Below are positions 1 to 11,242 of a stretch of 64,000 nt of DNA, piece after piece. The translations under genes were made by a program, and so were the position numbers. The stretch covers positions 146,413,861-146,477,860 of the forward strand of contig NC_079492.1 in the NCBI RefSeq assembly GCF_020520425.1, in the 5' to 3' direction. The notes beneath the pieces are model-generated. The model had not been told where the DNA came from, ran no database searches, and worked only from the letters and a program-made list of their open reading frames with translations. This DNA is from Spinacia oleracea. Its lineage: Eukaryota > Streptophyta > Magnoliopsida > Caryophyllales > Amaranthaceae. Position 1 is the stretch's first letter. Each line of letters opens with the position of its first letter.

Positions 1-479
1 GAGCAGCACATGTGGCTTAAATTAGCTAAAGACATTGATTTTCTCGAGTCTTGAATTTCAAACTTGATTTTATTTAGATTTTTTTTTCAACTTTAGGTAT
101 TAAAGCTTAGAATTTTGGAGGAAAATTGGGTGTGGTTAGGAAAATAAAGCCACACGTGCTTATCACGTGCAAATGTGCAACTCAATGCCCGGAAAAGCTC
201 AGTCAATGCCGGAAACTTACTTTTTGTTGTCTTTCGCAAAAAAAAATACATTAAGTTGTGATTTCCAAAAAAAATAATTTAAGGTCCTTTCCCGCAAATT
301 TTTTTTTACATTAAGGTGTGATATCACAAAAAAATTATATAAGGTCATTTCTCGCAAAATTTGGGTTATAAAATATCATTTTTGGCAAATTTACCTAATT
401 ATATTTATATTTACCACAAACCAGAATATAATTAATTCCTCTTTTAGAAATTGTTTTACATAATTTGAGTTTGAAAAAT
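1..479. other. Intergenic, AT-rich, with a two-unit tandem repeat
   Basis: No gene is visible. Positions 247-306 and 307-366 are two diverged copies of a 60-bp unit beginning TACATTAAG and ending near CGCAAA, so a short tandem duplication is present. Nothing homologous to the P450 exons is seen upstream of about 480. Confidence 0.5.
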
Positions 480-1050
480 AATTTGAAGGTTACATAATAC
501 CAAAAGGTTGGAGTGTTCTTGTTTGGCTAAGAGGCCTCCACAATGATCCATCACATTTTGAAGATCCAATGTCATTCAATCCAGATAGATGGGATGTAAG
601 TATTTTTATAACTAATTTTAATTGGAATTGAACTACTAATACATAATTAAGCTATTACGTAGTAATTAATTGGCTCAATTGTTAACCTAATTTTACAGTT
701 CCCTAAAAAAAACCTTATCTTACAGTAGTAACATCTCATTTTGCAGACGCGCCCGAAACATGGAACATACCAACCCTTTGGGGGAGGATCAAGATCTTGC
801 CCGGGAAGCGCGCTCGTACGAGTCTCTTTAACTATTTTCCTTCATCATTTGTCCATTGGCTACAAGTAAGTTGCCATTGTGTATATGCAGTTTCATTATT
901 TGTTTCATTATGCCTAGAAATCATTTAGTCTAAATTTGACGATGATCTTATATATGCAGATGGGAATTGCTTAATCCTAGCGCAAGGGTCAATTATCTTT
1001 CACATCCATTACCTACTGACGGCCTTGAAATTACTATTACCAAACTTTAA
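480..1050 (+). pseudogene. P450 piece A: 3' end of a CYP88/CYP729-like gene
   Basis: Three terminal exons survive: the last part of exon 6 (480-595, from GYIIPKGW to FNPDRWD), exon 7 (747-865) with a perfect haem loop FGGGSRSCPG, and exon 8 (960-1050) ending in TAA. Splice sites at 596, 746, 866 and 959 are intact, and each exon matches the full copy at 5579-8567 in length (119 and 91 nt for exons 7 and 8). No exon 1-5 sequence lies upstream, so this is a 5'-truncated remnant although the surviving reading frame is open. It is the first member of the local P450 array. Confidence 0.8.
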
Positions 1051-1067
1051 GGAATTAAGGAATGAAA

Positions 1068-1525
1068 TGTTGGAAGTTCTAGTTTGTGATAATTATTTGG
1101 CAAATTCATAATATCACAATTATTAAAAAGTGGATCAAGTGGTCCATTTGAAATTTCCAATATTAGCAATATCGATTGACTATATAAATATGATTTTACG
1201 TTTTATAAATATGATTGTATGTTTTATGAATAAGGTCAGAGTAATAAATAAACTAGAGTGTTTATTGGAGTATAGAGAATTAGCTTGTAACTAGCTTGTA
1301 AATACGAAGTATAAATAAGTAGTTTGTAATATCTCACATCAATTACATCATTAATAAAAATGTAGTCCTTTACTTTCTCACTCAAGGCTACAAGCTCTCA
1401 AGCTTCAACAACAATGGCTACCCTCATCTTCCTTATTTCATTCTCAAACTTCCCCTAAACTCTCAAATTCAACAGTATTTTTCTGTATTTTCCTTTTAAT
1501 TATTTCCCGTATCAACAATTCAACA
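1068..1525 (+). repeat. Probable solo LTR (Copia-like)
   Basis: The segment starts TGTTGGAAG and ends AATTCAACA, an imperfect terminal inverted pair. It carries a TATA-like TATAAATAAG near 1310 and a CT/AT-rich tail. No internal region follows. Its flanks (TGAAA and TGCAG) do not match, so there is no target-site duplication. It lies exactly between P450 piece A and piece B, whose ATG overlaps its last base. Family assignment is by terminal motif only. Confidence 0.5.
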
Positions 1526-2070
1526 TGCAGCTAGCTAGCATGGAAATGTGTGTGATATTTGTGTTCGAAAGTAAGTAAGTTTGAGTATTGTGTCCCCACA
1601 TCGGAAGATAAAAGTAAAGCGCTTCTAAATTTTACTCCCTCCGTCCCATAATATAGTGCCCGTTTGACCAAAATCACGGTTATTAAGGTAAAGGATAACA
1701 TTGATAATAAAAACAATAATGATTTGTACTTTCAAGATAAAGTACATGTTAGTTGGAAAAAATGGAGAGATAAATTATAGATTAAAGGTGTGTACATAAT
1801 AAATAGGCCTAAAAAGGACAAAAATCAAGCACATGGGTTGAATAAAGGTCAAAAAGTACAATTTTCAAAGTAAAAATTAATGGTTTAAAATAGAAATAGG
1901 CACATCATTTAGGGACACCAATTTAGGAAAACAGGCACTATATTATGGGACGGAGGGAGTATAATCTAAGTGGACTACTAGCCTTATTGCCAATTTAAGG
2001 TGGTTATTATGGTGGTGGAATGAGATATGGTGTGTAATTATATACGAGTCCGGTTTCGGCAAGGTGCAGA
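1525..2070 (+). pseudogene. P450 piece B: 5' end of a second copy, split by a MITE
   Basis: ATGCAGCTAGCTAGCATGG at 1525 matches the start of the full P450 copy at 5579. After the MITE at 1635-1959 the match resumes with TTATGGTGGTGGAATGAG, the WWWNE membrane-anchor region, up to about 2070. The frame is broken and the rest of the gene is absent; another repeat (2080-3112) follows directly. It is the 5' remnant of an array member whose 3' part is lost. Confidence 0.7.
1635..1959. mobile_element. Stowaway-type MITE
   Basis: The termini CTCCCTCCGTCCC and GGGACGGAGGGAG are inverted, and a TA target duplication lies at 1633-1634 and 1960-1961. The inverted match extends into the CATAATATAGTGCC arm. 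It is non-coding and sits inside P450 piece B. Confidence 0.85.
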
Positions 2071-2079
2071 TTTTTAAAC

Positions 2080-3112
2080 GACGCCCGTATTTTCCTAAAA
2101 TCGCCCGTGTTTTATATGTGAAAATACACATTTGCCCTCCCTCAACTCACCCTTTCTTAAACCCTTTAATCCTTTAATTTATTAATCTTTTATGTTTTAA
2201 ACTAATAATATTCTACTTTAGTAAGGTGTATATTCAATATATATATATCTTGTTTTTTTACGTTAATCAAAACACAATCTTAGCCTTAATTATAGCCATA
2301 AATCAACTTGTAAACCTGTACACTTGACAAAATTTTACATTCCTAAAATAAAAGATGTTTACCTATTGTAATACCTTCTCTAATGCGGGTAATTGTGAAA
2401 GAATTCGTTCTTCCTCTTAGCAAACCACCACCAGCCACCACGATGTTAGAGATAAGAAATCGCAATTTTTTAGTCGCGCACCGATTTTGCATCATTGACA
2501 TAGCGGCCGCGCACGAGAAATGCGCCAGCGACACGGCGGCCGCGCACAAGATCTGCGCGGGTGCCTTGTGACCGGTGCAATTCCTGTGCGTGGTTGCCAT
2601 GTCGCTGGCGCATTTTCCTTGCGTGGTCGGCAGTTTGTATTCTTGTTCATCTGATAAAAGTCTCAATATATTTTGATGGTGACGTTGGTTTAGAATTGGA
2701 TTTCCTGCTTAGTCTCAATTTTGTTTTAAGTATCAATTTCCTGATTATTCTTCTTCATCTGATAAATGGGCGCATTATGAATGGACGATTGTTTAGTCTC
2801 AATAGCGCATATATACAGATTCAATCGGAGTATATATTTATACTGTATTGGATATCCTGTTTTTTGGAGTTGTATCATTTTGGGGATTTTTTTTGCAACT
2901 CTTTGATTTGTAAATTAGCGATATGATTTACCTGATATTATCAGAGAGTGTAAATTATGTAACTGGTAGAGTTAGCGACGTTGATGGAGACATCGATTTA
3001 GTTTTAATTGATTGTTGAAGAATAATAGAGCATCAGTTTGAGATGAAAATGGTAGGGGTAAAATTGTCATTTCAAATAAATAATGCGGACGATTTTAACG
3101 TACACGGACGTC
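2080..3112. mobile_element. Putative non-autonomous TIR element with a GC-rich core
   Basis: The left end GACGCCCGTATTTT and the right end (reverse complement GACGTCCGTGTACG) are similar inverted termini, both continuing into TAAAATCG(C/T)CCG. No target duplication is clear. The core at about 2465-2640 is GC-rich in an AT-rich setting and holds repeats of GCGGCCGCGCAC plus a perfect 16-bp inverted arm AAATGCGCCAGCGACA (near 2518) with its complement near 2600. Short open frames over this core are repeat-driven and are not called as genes. Confidence 0.45.
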
Positions 3113-3299
3113 AAATAACGATACACTAAATATGATCAATGGAATACACACAAATACGTATAATGTGTTGACTTGCTAATATTTGCCGACATTTTTTGGC
3201 GGACTGAAGTATTAAAGTGTGTAATGCTCCTTAATTTTCTTTCATGATTTTTTTTTTCTACTACCAGAAGTTCCAATCATCTTCGGCGATTTTTTCTTT

Positions 3300-3702
3300 A
3301 ACAACATTTGTTGGCTCTTTAAAAGAGCTCTTGGAGGACTCTCCCCTCTCTCTCTACCACTATCTCTCTACAAGACACACTCAAGAACTCATTCTTAAAA
3401 ACACCCAACATTTGTTGGTTACTCAAATGAGCTCTCCATTATCATTTTTACCATTTTGTGGTCCACAATTAATTGTGTTTTTAACCAAATTACTATCCAA
3501 ATTTCAAAGTTACTCCCCATTTTTCAACAAGAATCAACTCTTGAAGGGCTCTTGGGCAAGAGCTACCTTGAAGTAGCTATCCATGAAGAGAAGTAGCTCT
3601 CCATAAAGAGCTACTCAAGAGCCCCAATATTGATCAAGAGATAGTTTTTGTTGGAAAGCTACTTGGAGAGGCACTCCAAAAACCCCAATGTACATGCTCT
3701 AA
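3300..3702. repeat. Foldback-like repeat rich in AGAGCTC motifs
   Basis: The segment contains many inverted copies of AAGAGCTC/GAGCTCTT and AAGTAGCT. It ends with a block whose reverse complement starts TTAGAGCATGTACATTGG, a form common in plant foldback MITEs. The boundaries are approximate, and no coding potential is supported. Confidence 0.4.
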
Positions 3703-3927
3703 TGATAAGCACGCATGAATTTTTAATACTCCGTACATCGTAATTTTCTTTCATGATATTGATGATAAGCACCGTCTTGCACCGACATTGAACCATTGAT
3801 GTTAAGTTGAGCTTTTTCAAATTTGGGCCACAACGCCACAAGGCCCACAGCCCAACATTTGACTTATATTTTGAGAGACGATATGTCATATGAATATATC
3901 AAAGTAGTTCACCAACCAAATAAACTA

Positions 3928-4396
3928 CCCCTCCATCCCGGAATACTCACAACGGTTTGACCTTTTACACCTTATTTTATTTATGGTATATGAAAATAAG
4001 TGTTATTATATACTTCCTCCGCACAGATTAGTTGTTACACTTACCTTTGCACAAAGTTTTAGGTGATTGTTTGGTTATCAATTGTTATTTTATTGAAAAC
4101 GTAGATGCGATAGGAGTTAGTGGGTATTTTTTTTAATTGATTGAGATAGGTTGTGGGGACAAAAAAAATTAGTGGGAAGAGAGAGACAATATAATAATTG
4201 TGGGGTCATTCCTAATTTAGTAATGTAACAACTAATCTGGACGGACGAAAAAGGAAAGTGTACCAACTAATCTGGGACAGAGGGAGTAAAAAAAGGAAAG
4301 TTTTTATAATATATAATTGAAGATATTAATGATCAAAATTGTGCATTGACAAACGTATCCAGTCAAACAGTTACGAATATTATAGGACGGAATGAA
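3928..4396. mobile_element. Stowaway-type MITE (outer), interrupted
   Basis: It begins CCCCTCCATCCCGG after TA and ends with a degenerate inverted copy TAGGACGGAATGAA followed by TA. The body is split by a second MITE at 4013-4286. Confidence 0.65.
4013..4286. mobile_element. Stowaway-type MITE (inner, nested)
   Basis: It begins CTTCCTCCGCACAGATTAG and ends with CTAATCTGGGACAGAGGGAG, flanked by TA on both sides. The inverted arms extend through GTTGTTACAC/GTGTACCAAC. It is inserted inside the outer MITE and is therefore younger. Confidence 0.75.
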
Positions 4397-4586
4397 TACT
4401 TCGTATAAAAAATAGTATCCCCAATATCATAAGCCATAAGGTATTAAGGTGTAGGCGTGTAGGATCAATGATGTTGAAGCGTAGCCTACATACTCACCAC
4501 ACCAGTGGAATATAGGCCGTCCCTCAACTAGTCCTCTCAACAAACGTTTTACACATTATAAGTCCTCTCTCTTTCCGTCCCGGGCC

Positions 4587-4587
<1 letters not shown>

Positions 4588-4638
<51 letters not shown>
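4588..4638. repeat. (ATT)n microsatellite
   Basis: About 17 uninterrupted ATT triplets lie directly before the MITE at 4643. Confidence 0.95.
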
Positions 4639-4642
4639 GTTA

Positions 4643-4902
4643 CTCCCTCTATCCCTTAATACTCGCACCGTTTTGACTTTTCGCACTATTCACATAATTC
4701 ACTTTGATCCTACTTTATTTCTAGTATATGAAAATAAATGTTAGTATATAATATATTGTTGGCTTCATCTTAATATATATTTTCAAAATATTAATATTTT
4801 TACAAGTTTTTATAATATGTAGTTAAAGATATTGGTGGTCAAAGTTGTGCATTGGCAAGCGTGTCAAGTAGAAACAGTGCGAGTATTAAGGGACGGAGGG
4901 AG
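4643..4902. mobile_element. Stowaway-type MITE
   Basis: Inverted termini CTCCCTCTATCCCTTAATAC and GTATTAAGGGACGGAGGGAG are flanked by TA. It is related in its body to the MITEs at 31563-31822 and 52259-52518 (shared CACTTTGA and GCATTGGCAAGCGTG-like blocks). Confidence 0.85.
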
Positions 4903-5124
4903 TATTATTATTACTGTTGCAGAGTATTTTCTCTGTAGAATAAATTTCACCACTTTATTCAAAGTTGAATGTAAATTGCAACATAGCTCAGTAAAATTTA
5001 GGCGTATGAGAAAAGAGATAAAGATAGAGCAAGTAAAAAAAAAACATACCAAAAGAAATAATGGTTACATTTACCTTTTCACGATTGTCAATGTAAATGT
5101 TTGGATATTATCTATAATTTTGTA

Positions 5125-5297
5125 TTTGTAAAAATTATAAAAAATTGATATTTCGAAAATGCATATTAAGACGAATCAAAAAAGACCTCACACGTCTATA
5201 TTTATCTTTACTTATAAATTACAAATGATAATCAAATTAAAAATTGTATATAGTGTCAAAAGTTAAAGTGTCCCATTAATATAAAAAGGAGGGAGTA
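5125..5297. mobile_element. Degenerate MITE end in the P450 promoter region
   Basis: Only the right terminus AAAAAGGAGGGAG followed by TA is clear. The inner part (TTTCGAAAATGCATATTAAG, ACCTCACACG) resembles the other MITEs here. The left end is not identifiable. 4903-5578 otherwise shows no gene. Confidence 0.45.
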
Positions 5298-5578
5298 TAT
5301 GACAAACTGAAAGAGACATCTCAAAATAATCCGAGTATATGGACAATAAAAAGGAGAGAGTAGTAGTATCACAAAAAACAAGTGGTTCACACTCAAGGCA
5401 AGTTGTGACCTTTTTCCAAGTTCCAACATTAATTAGCAACATGGAATATAAATACATTTCTGGAAAAAAGTTAATGAAACTAGAAATAGTATACATTTCT
5501 TTCTTTCTTTCTTGCTTCCTCCTTCTTTTTAGGTTTCTACTCCGATAGATTATCCTTTCGTGTTCATACTACATCAAG

Positions 5579-8567
5579 ATGCAACTAATAGCTAGTAGCA
5601 TGGAAAAGTGGATGGTATATGCTATCTTATTAGTGTCAATACTAGGGTGGTTCTACTTATTATGGTGGTGGAATGAGATATGGTACGTGAGGCCGGTTAC
5701 TACAAGGTGTTCAACACTCAAAATCAAAATGCCTCCGGGCCACTTGGGCTTCCCTTTCTTTGGAGAAGCCCTCTCTTTTCTATGGTTCTTTAACATCATC
5801 GGCTGCCCCGATGATTTTATCTCCTCCAAGAGACACAAGTATGTTCTTGCGCATTCTCATCCATATATTATACTAAAGTACATTATCTTTTTCCCTCCAA
5901 AACCTCACTTTTTTTTTTAAATTTGGTTTTTTAGACATTAAGTATTACCACTAATTTAATCTTCTTGGAAACAATGATGTCTTCTTAATATTCAATGTGG
6001 AGTAAATTACGAGATAACCCCTTTTTATTTATTTCATCTAAATTCAACTCTTTTTTTAGTTATTGATACTGAAAATCAAAATTATTAACTAATGCAACTC
6101 TTTTTTTAGTTCTTCTTGGAAACAATGATGTCCTCTTAATATTCAATGTGGAGTAAATTACGAGATAACCCCCTTTTATTTATTGCATCTAAATTCAACA
6201 CTTTTTTTTAGTTGTCGATACTAAAAAACAAATTTATTAACTAATGCCAACTTTAAAAGTACCCTTTGCCCATATTAATGCAGCATTTGAATAAGCTAAT
6301 TGTTTTTAAAAAAAACTTAAAGAAACTGTGCATTTCACGGGTGCTTACTAGTTATCTAATAATATACTCCCTCCGTGTCGTTATACTGCCCCATTTAATT
6401 ATATTTAGTTTGATCAATTTTTGTGAGACAGGTATGGAGATAATGTGGGAATTTACAGAAGCCATTTGTATGGGTCACCAAGCATCATAGCATGTTCCCC
6501 GTCTCTGTGCAAATTTGTACTGAATTCAAGTGACAAATTTGTACAAGATTGGCCAACCACCCAAGTTTTAGGAACTAATTCTGTAATAACACTTGATGAA
6601 GGTCCACGACATGGTGTTATCAAGAGTTTTATTGTCAAATCTATCAACCGTCCCAATTCACTTTCTTCTATTGTGCTCCAAATCCAGCCTACCATTGTTG
6701 CTGCCCTTCAATTATGGTCTCAAATGTCTAAAATTAAGACATTTGATCAAGTTAAAAAGGTAAACTAATTAATTTGAAGTACATCTATTTCTTGCTACAT
6801 ATATAGATCGAAATTCATGTACAAGGTATAACTTTGTATGTGCATGCTTAATCATGTATTCAAATTACAGGTAACACTTGATTACACAATGAAATATACC
6901 GCTAAACTTGAAGGCGATACAGATACTAGAAATGGATACTATTGAGAAGCTATTTGAGGGTATAGTTTATGGCTTTAGAGCCCAACCATGGAACATTCCT
7001 GGAACAACTTATCATCATGCCCTCAAGGTAACATGATATAGATGTAACCTACTAATTTCTCCGTTTTTTGTAATAGATTATGTAAATATTACGGAAAATA
7101 TTCTTTCATGGTATCAGAGCTTTGGGAAAATAAAATTGGTTTGTGATCAACTAATTAAGCATGTAGTACGTTGCATATAAATGAACTAGTGTCGGAAGAA
7201 GATAACCGAGAAGCTGAAAAAGGAGCTAGACAAAAGGAGGCAGAAGAAGAAGAATGAAAGTGCAGAAGGAGAGACGACTACAAATGATCTAATGGATGGT
7301 TTAATAAAGATGAAGGATGAAGAAGGGAGACAATTAAGCGACGAAGAGGTGTTAGATAATGTTGTGAGCACCATCCTTGTTGGCCATGTTTCCATTGCTT
7401 ATGCAGTCACCTGGTCTCTTCTATTTTTAGCTAAATCCCCTCATGTTCTTCTAAAACTTCGGGTAAATAACTCTCTTTTTTGGTAAATTTGTCAAAAACG
7501 GGGTTGACTTTACTCTGTGTATCTCACGTGGAATCTCATAGAAAATGGATAATTAAATGTCACGTGTGCTTGTTTGACTTCTTAATATAATTTAAAATTA
7601 GGAGGAGAACAACGCTATGTCTAAGGAGAAGAACAACGGGTGCATCACATATGAAGATATATCAAAGCTCAAGTATACCAATAAGGTACTACGTATAATT
7701 ATATCAACTTTCATATAATTAGAAGTAACATCTAGTTAATTAAATTGGATTAGTAAAAGTCCGATTGTGCAATGTAGATACGCCCCTGAATACTCTCTAT
7801 ATATTGCTTATTACAGGTTGCGGAAGAAACAATTAGAATGGCAAACCTCTCTGCATTTGTTTTCAGGAAAGCCATTGATGACATTGAATTTAAAGGTTAC
7901 ATAATACCAAAAGGTTGGAGTGTTATTGTTTGGCTAAGGGAACTCCACAACGATCCATCAAATTTTGAAGATTCAATGTCATTTAACCCAGATAGATGGG
8001 ATGTAAGTATTCTTTTAATTACCAATTTTAATTGGAACTATGATGCATAATTATGCTACTAATTATTTGCTTGATAGTTAGCCTAATGTTAACTTCTCAT
8101 TTTACAACTGATGGAATCTTGACCTAGTGGTTAATACTTAAGACTGAGTTTCTTTGTACAACAGATCTCATATTCAACTTCACTGCCCTCATTTATACTC
8201 GTAATTGATTTGTCCTTGTGGTTCATTCGAAAAAATAAATAAATAAATCATTTTGCAGACGCGCCCGACCCATGGAACATATCAACCCTTTGGAGGAGGA
8301 TCAAGATCTTGTCCGGGAAGCGCGCTCGTTCGAGTCTCTTTAGCTATTTTCCTTCATCATTTGTCCATTGGCTACAAGTAAGTCGCCATTGCGTATATGC
8401 AGTTTCATTATTCATTTCTTTATATTATGCCTAGAAATCATTCAGTCTAAATTTGACGATGATTTTATGTATGCAGATGGGAATTGCTTAATCCTGGAGC
8501 AAGGGTCAATTATCTTTCACATCCATTACCTATTGATGGCCTTGAAATTACTTTTACCAAAATTTAA
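5579..8567 (+). CDS. Cytochrome P450 copy C (CYP88/CYP729-like), eight exons, one frameshift
   Basis: Exons are 5579-5838, 6432-6759, 6871-7027, 7190-7462, 7602-7685, 7817-8002, 8259-8377 and 8477-8567, all with GT-AG sites in consistent phase, for about 498 aa. Visible P450 marks are an N-terminal anchor ending WWWNEIWYV, the PPGHLGFPFFGE hinge, ExxR as EETIR (about residue 371), FNPDRWD, and the haem loop FGGGSRSCPG (Cys about 447). The family (ent-kaurenoic acid oxidase and relatives, CYP85 clan) acts at the ER on terpenoid or steroid-like substrates; the substrate here is unknown. Two oddities stand out. Exon 3 carries one extra base near the GATACAGATACTAG stretch, which breaks the frame. 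The I-helix reads VGHVSI, lacking the usual acid-Thr/Ser pair. This may be a very recent pseudogene or a sequence error plus divergence. A second possible start is the Met at 5600. Confidence 0.8.
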
Positions 8568-8639
8568 GGAACTAAGGCTACTAAAATTATTTGTGTAACT
8601 TATTATAAACTCAATTAATTAGATGTTTTTATGTATGCA

Positions 8640-9196
8640 TCCATACCTAGTATTTAAAAAGCGAAATTATAGATGATTAGATGACACGCCATCCACCAAT
8701 TTAGGTTTTTTCTTTTCAATTTTCTCTTTTGTGTTTGCTACTACCTCCGTTTCTGAAAGTTCTTTACACTTTGGAAAATGTGTCCAAAGTATAAAAACTT
8801 TGACCGTAGATTCTCACTATTATATACATCAACACGTTATATGTAAGATCTTGTTAGATTGGTTTTGGTATGTATTTCCAGAATATCAAATTTCTATAAT
8901 TTATTCACATACGAAATTGGATATATTAATAGTTAAATATTGTATTGGAGTTCGTGCAAATAATAACTGTAAAGATTTTTTAAAATGGATGTAGTATATT
9001 TTAAACACTTCCCCCACTTTATATATATATATTCTTTATTCAATATCAACTCAACGTTTAATTCATATACTTAATTAACCTCTTTCACTACATCTCTCTC
9101 TATGGTCGGTGATAAGAAACTTGAAATTGTGATATTTTAAAAGATGGCTAAACAACCACTTTATAACTGCCCGTTTTTAACGGGCTCAAGTGCTAG
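8640..9196 (+). mobile_element. Non-autonomous Helitron, copy 1 (in the P450 C downstream region)
   Basis: It begins A|TCCATACCTAG and ends CTAG|T. The 3' end carries the hairpin GCCCGT-TTTTA-ACGGGC just before TCAAGTGCTAG, the standard Helitron signature. It contains a younger MITE at 8739-8995. Related copies lie at about 20605-20913 and 47850-48263. No Rep/helicase coding is present. Confidence 0.75.
8739..8995. mobile_element. Degenerate Stowaway-type MITE inside a Helitron
   Basis: Its ends CTACCTCCGTTTCTGAAAG and (reverse complement) CTACATCCATTTTAAAAAA are inverted and followed by TTCTTTACA/ATCTTTACA. The related Helitron at 20.6 kb lacks it, so it entered after the P450 units were duplicated. 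Confidence 0.65.
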
Positions 9197-9377
9197 TTAT
9201 TAATTATATTTGATCTCAAGTTGTCTCGTATAATATTCCGAGCATCAGATTATATATTATATATATTCTTTCTGTATATTTTTAGGAGTCACATGTTGAC
9301 AGACACAAGAATTAAGAAAATATATTTGAATTTGATATAATAATGATGCAAGTGGGGTGGTTGAGAATATAGAAATA

Positions 9378-9627
9378 CTTTCTCCGTTCCTGAATTTGCA
9401 CCATGGTTGACTTTTACTCTTCTAACCGTTACTTTGACTCTTAATATTTCAAATCGTGTGCAAGTAAAAATTATAAAAAAAAATATTTTGAAAATATATA
9501 TCTATACGAATCTACCATGACCCCACATGACTAAAATTTTCTTAATTACGAATCACAAAAAATGGCCAAAGTCGTAGTGTGAATAGTGTGGAAAACAAAT
9601 GGTGCGTTATTTTTGGAACGGACGAAG
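9378..9627. mobile_element. Stowaway-type MITE
   Basis: Inverted ends CTTTCTCCGTTCC and GGAACGGACGAAG are flanked by TA. It is absent from the matching place in the second unit near 21080. Confidence 0.75.
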
Positions 9628-9708
9628 TATAAAAAACAAGTGAAGGGTAATAGTTATCAAAAATGAAACTATTTATGACTGAACTGGGGTTATAAGAAAT
9701 AAAAAGTA

Positions 9709-10054
9709 TTCCATCCGTTCTTTACGTTTGGCTTTTTACACGTTTATTAACGACTAATTAATGTACATTGAGATTCCTCAATTTTTTTTATTTAAACAAG
9801 GAAAATTACGTTTGTTTATAATATTTCACTTTTATCAAAATTCTGATGTTGGGGGAAAATGAGAAAAAATTAATGTCCCAATAGAAAAGTGTGAAAGATT
9901 AAATAACCCAATGTATTTAATTAGTTAAATAATCATTGGACACAAATTTTGATAGAATATTAAAGCATTTATGGGATAATATAAAATAAAATGTAAAGAA
10001 CATTTTGAAACACCCAAAAAGAAGAACGTAAAGAACAAAAAGAAACGGAGAGAG
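9709..10054. mobile_element. Stowaway-type MITE
   Basis: Inverted ends TTCCATCCGTTCTTTACG and (reverse complement) CTCTCTCCGTTTCTTTTTG are flanked by TA. It is absent from the matching place in the second unit near 21170. Confidence 0.7.
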
Positions 10055-10493
10055 TAATAAGAAATTAGGAGATCAGTATATATAAAAGTTACCAAAATGA
10101 AATTGTGACTCCTAAAAATGTTACGGCCAAAGTAGTAATTGTGACTACCGACAAAAAATACGGAAGGAGAGTAATGGGTATTGGATAATTTTACATTTTA
10201 CCATGACTAATTTTTTTTTTTTTTTAAAAAGTCAAATAAAAAAATCTACCGTTGTTGAGTGTTTATAACCAAATAAAAAAATAGCCAAATAACATAATCT
10301 GCCTTCTTCATCACGTTGACCGATTAGAAAAAAATGTTTTCCTATTTCGACAAACATTAGGAATTGTATTAATTTGTGGAATATTGTTTTTCAATCCTAT
10401 TTTTTTCAACCACTTCAATATTAGCCTATATAATATCAATTAGTTTATGCATATTTTTCATTCTAATTTTCACTTCTTTTCACACCATTTGTC

Positions 10494-11085
10494 ATGGCAA
10501 TGATGCATCACTTTTTCCCCTGACATTACAATATAGATGTCAACCTTCAATTAAGCTTATTCCGCTGCCGCCTTGCATCAGGGGTAACGGAAGAATCGGG
10601 TACGGAGTTGTTGTTAGGTATTATAATGGGTTTTGGACTATAGGAGGGGTGGGAGATCTTTTTATAAACACGTTGGTCCAAAAACGGAAAAAGAAGCAGA
10701 AGGTGAAATCAAGGATATCATAGTTGGACTAACGATAGCGAAAGAATAAGGTTTTAAGGGTCTATTATTGAGTCGGATTCCAAAGTTGCTATTGATCTTA
10801 TTAACGTGGACCACAACTTTGAGAAGCATTCTTGGATGAAAAATGAGTTTGTTCTTATGATTTTGCAATGTAGAAAACTAGCAAGCGAAGTAATGTGTTG
10901 CATATCAACATCAAAATTGGGAGGGAAATTTTTGCGCAGATAAGCTGACATAAATAGGTGCTAACGGCAGTATTGATGTGTAAGACGTTGACAATCCTCT
11001 GAAACATCGTTAACTTATTCCATATTTGATAGCAATTATTGGATGTTTCTTTTTTCGGAGGGGTGTAAAGTTGACTGAACAAGGC
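10494..11085 (+). pseudogene. RNase H-like module, copy 1 (broken)
   Basis: Translation shows pieces of an RVT_3-type RNase H fold: RGNGRIGYGVVVR near 10580 and, in another frame, ESDSKVAIDLINVDHNFEKH near 10775. The frame changes several times. The same module, with the same non-coding upstream block, occurs at 21594-22225 and antisense at 41928-42437. Such domains are found in plant LINE ORF2 proteins and in free-standing RNase H-like genes; which source applies here cannot be told. Confidence 0.6.
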
Positions 11086-11242
11086 ATATGCGCTGTTACA
11101 AGGCCTATGCACCATCTTACCTTGGACTAGGTGGTCGCACTGTTAGAAATATAGATACGGCAGACTCGATGGATATTTGCATTTTTGTTGATAATGTTAA
11201 TAGGGAGAACAAGAGTGGCCTTATATGAGATAATATCTTATA

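Noticed and set aside
2343-2926. Long open frames on both strands over the 2.4-2.9 kb region
   Set aside because: They follow the GC-rich repeat core of a TIR element; the peptides are repeats of the same unit and no domain is visible.
3244-3576. 110-codon frame with Phe/Ser/Leu-rich content
   Set aside because: It lies in a foldback repeat of AGAGCTC motifs and shows no protein features.
4588-4638. CRISPR-like or regulatory repeat
   Set aside because: It is a plain ATT microsatellite; no CRISPR array is expected or seen in this plant sequence.
6366-6400. A MITE in intron 1 of the P450 (CTCCCTCCGTGTCG)
   Set aside because: Only one end is visible and no inverted partner is found in the intron, so it is not called as an element.
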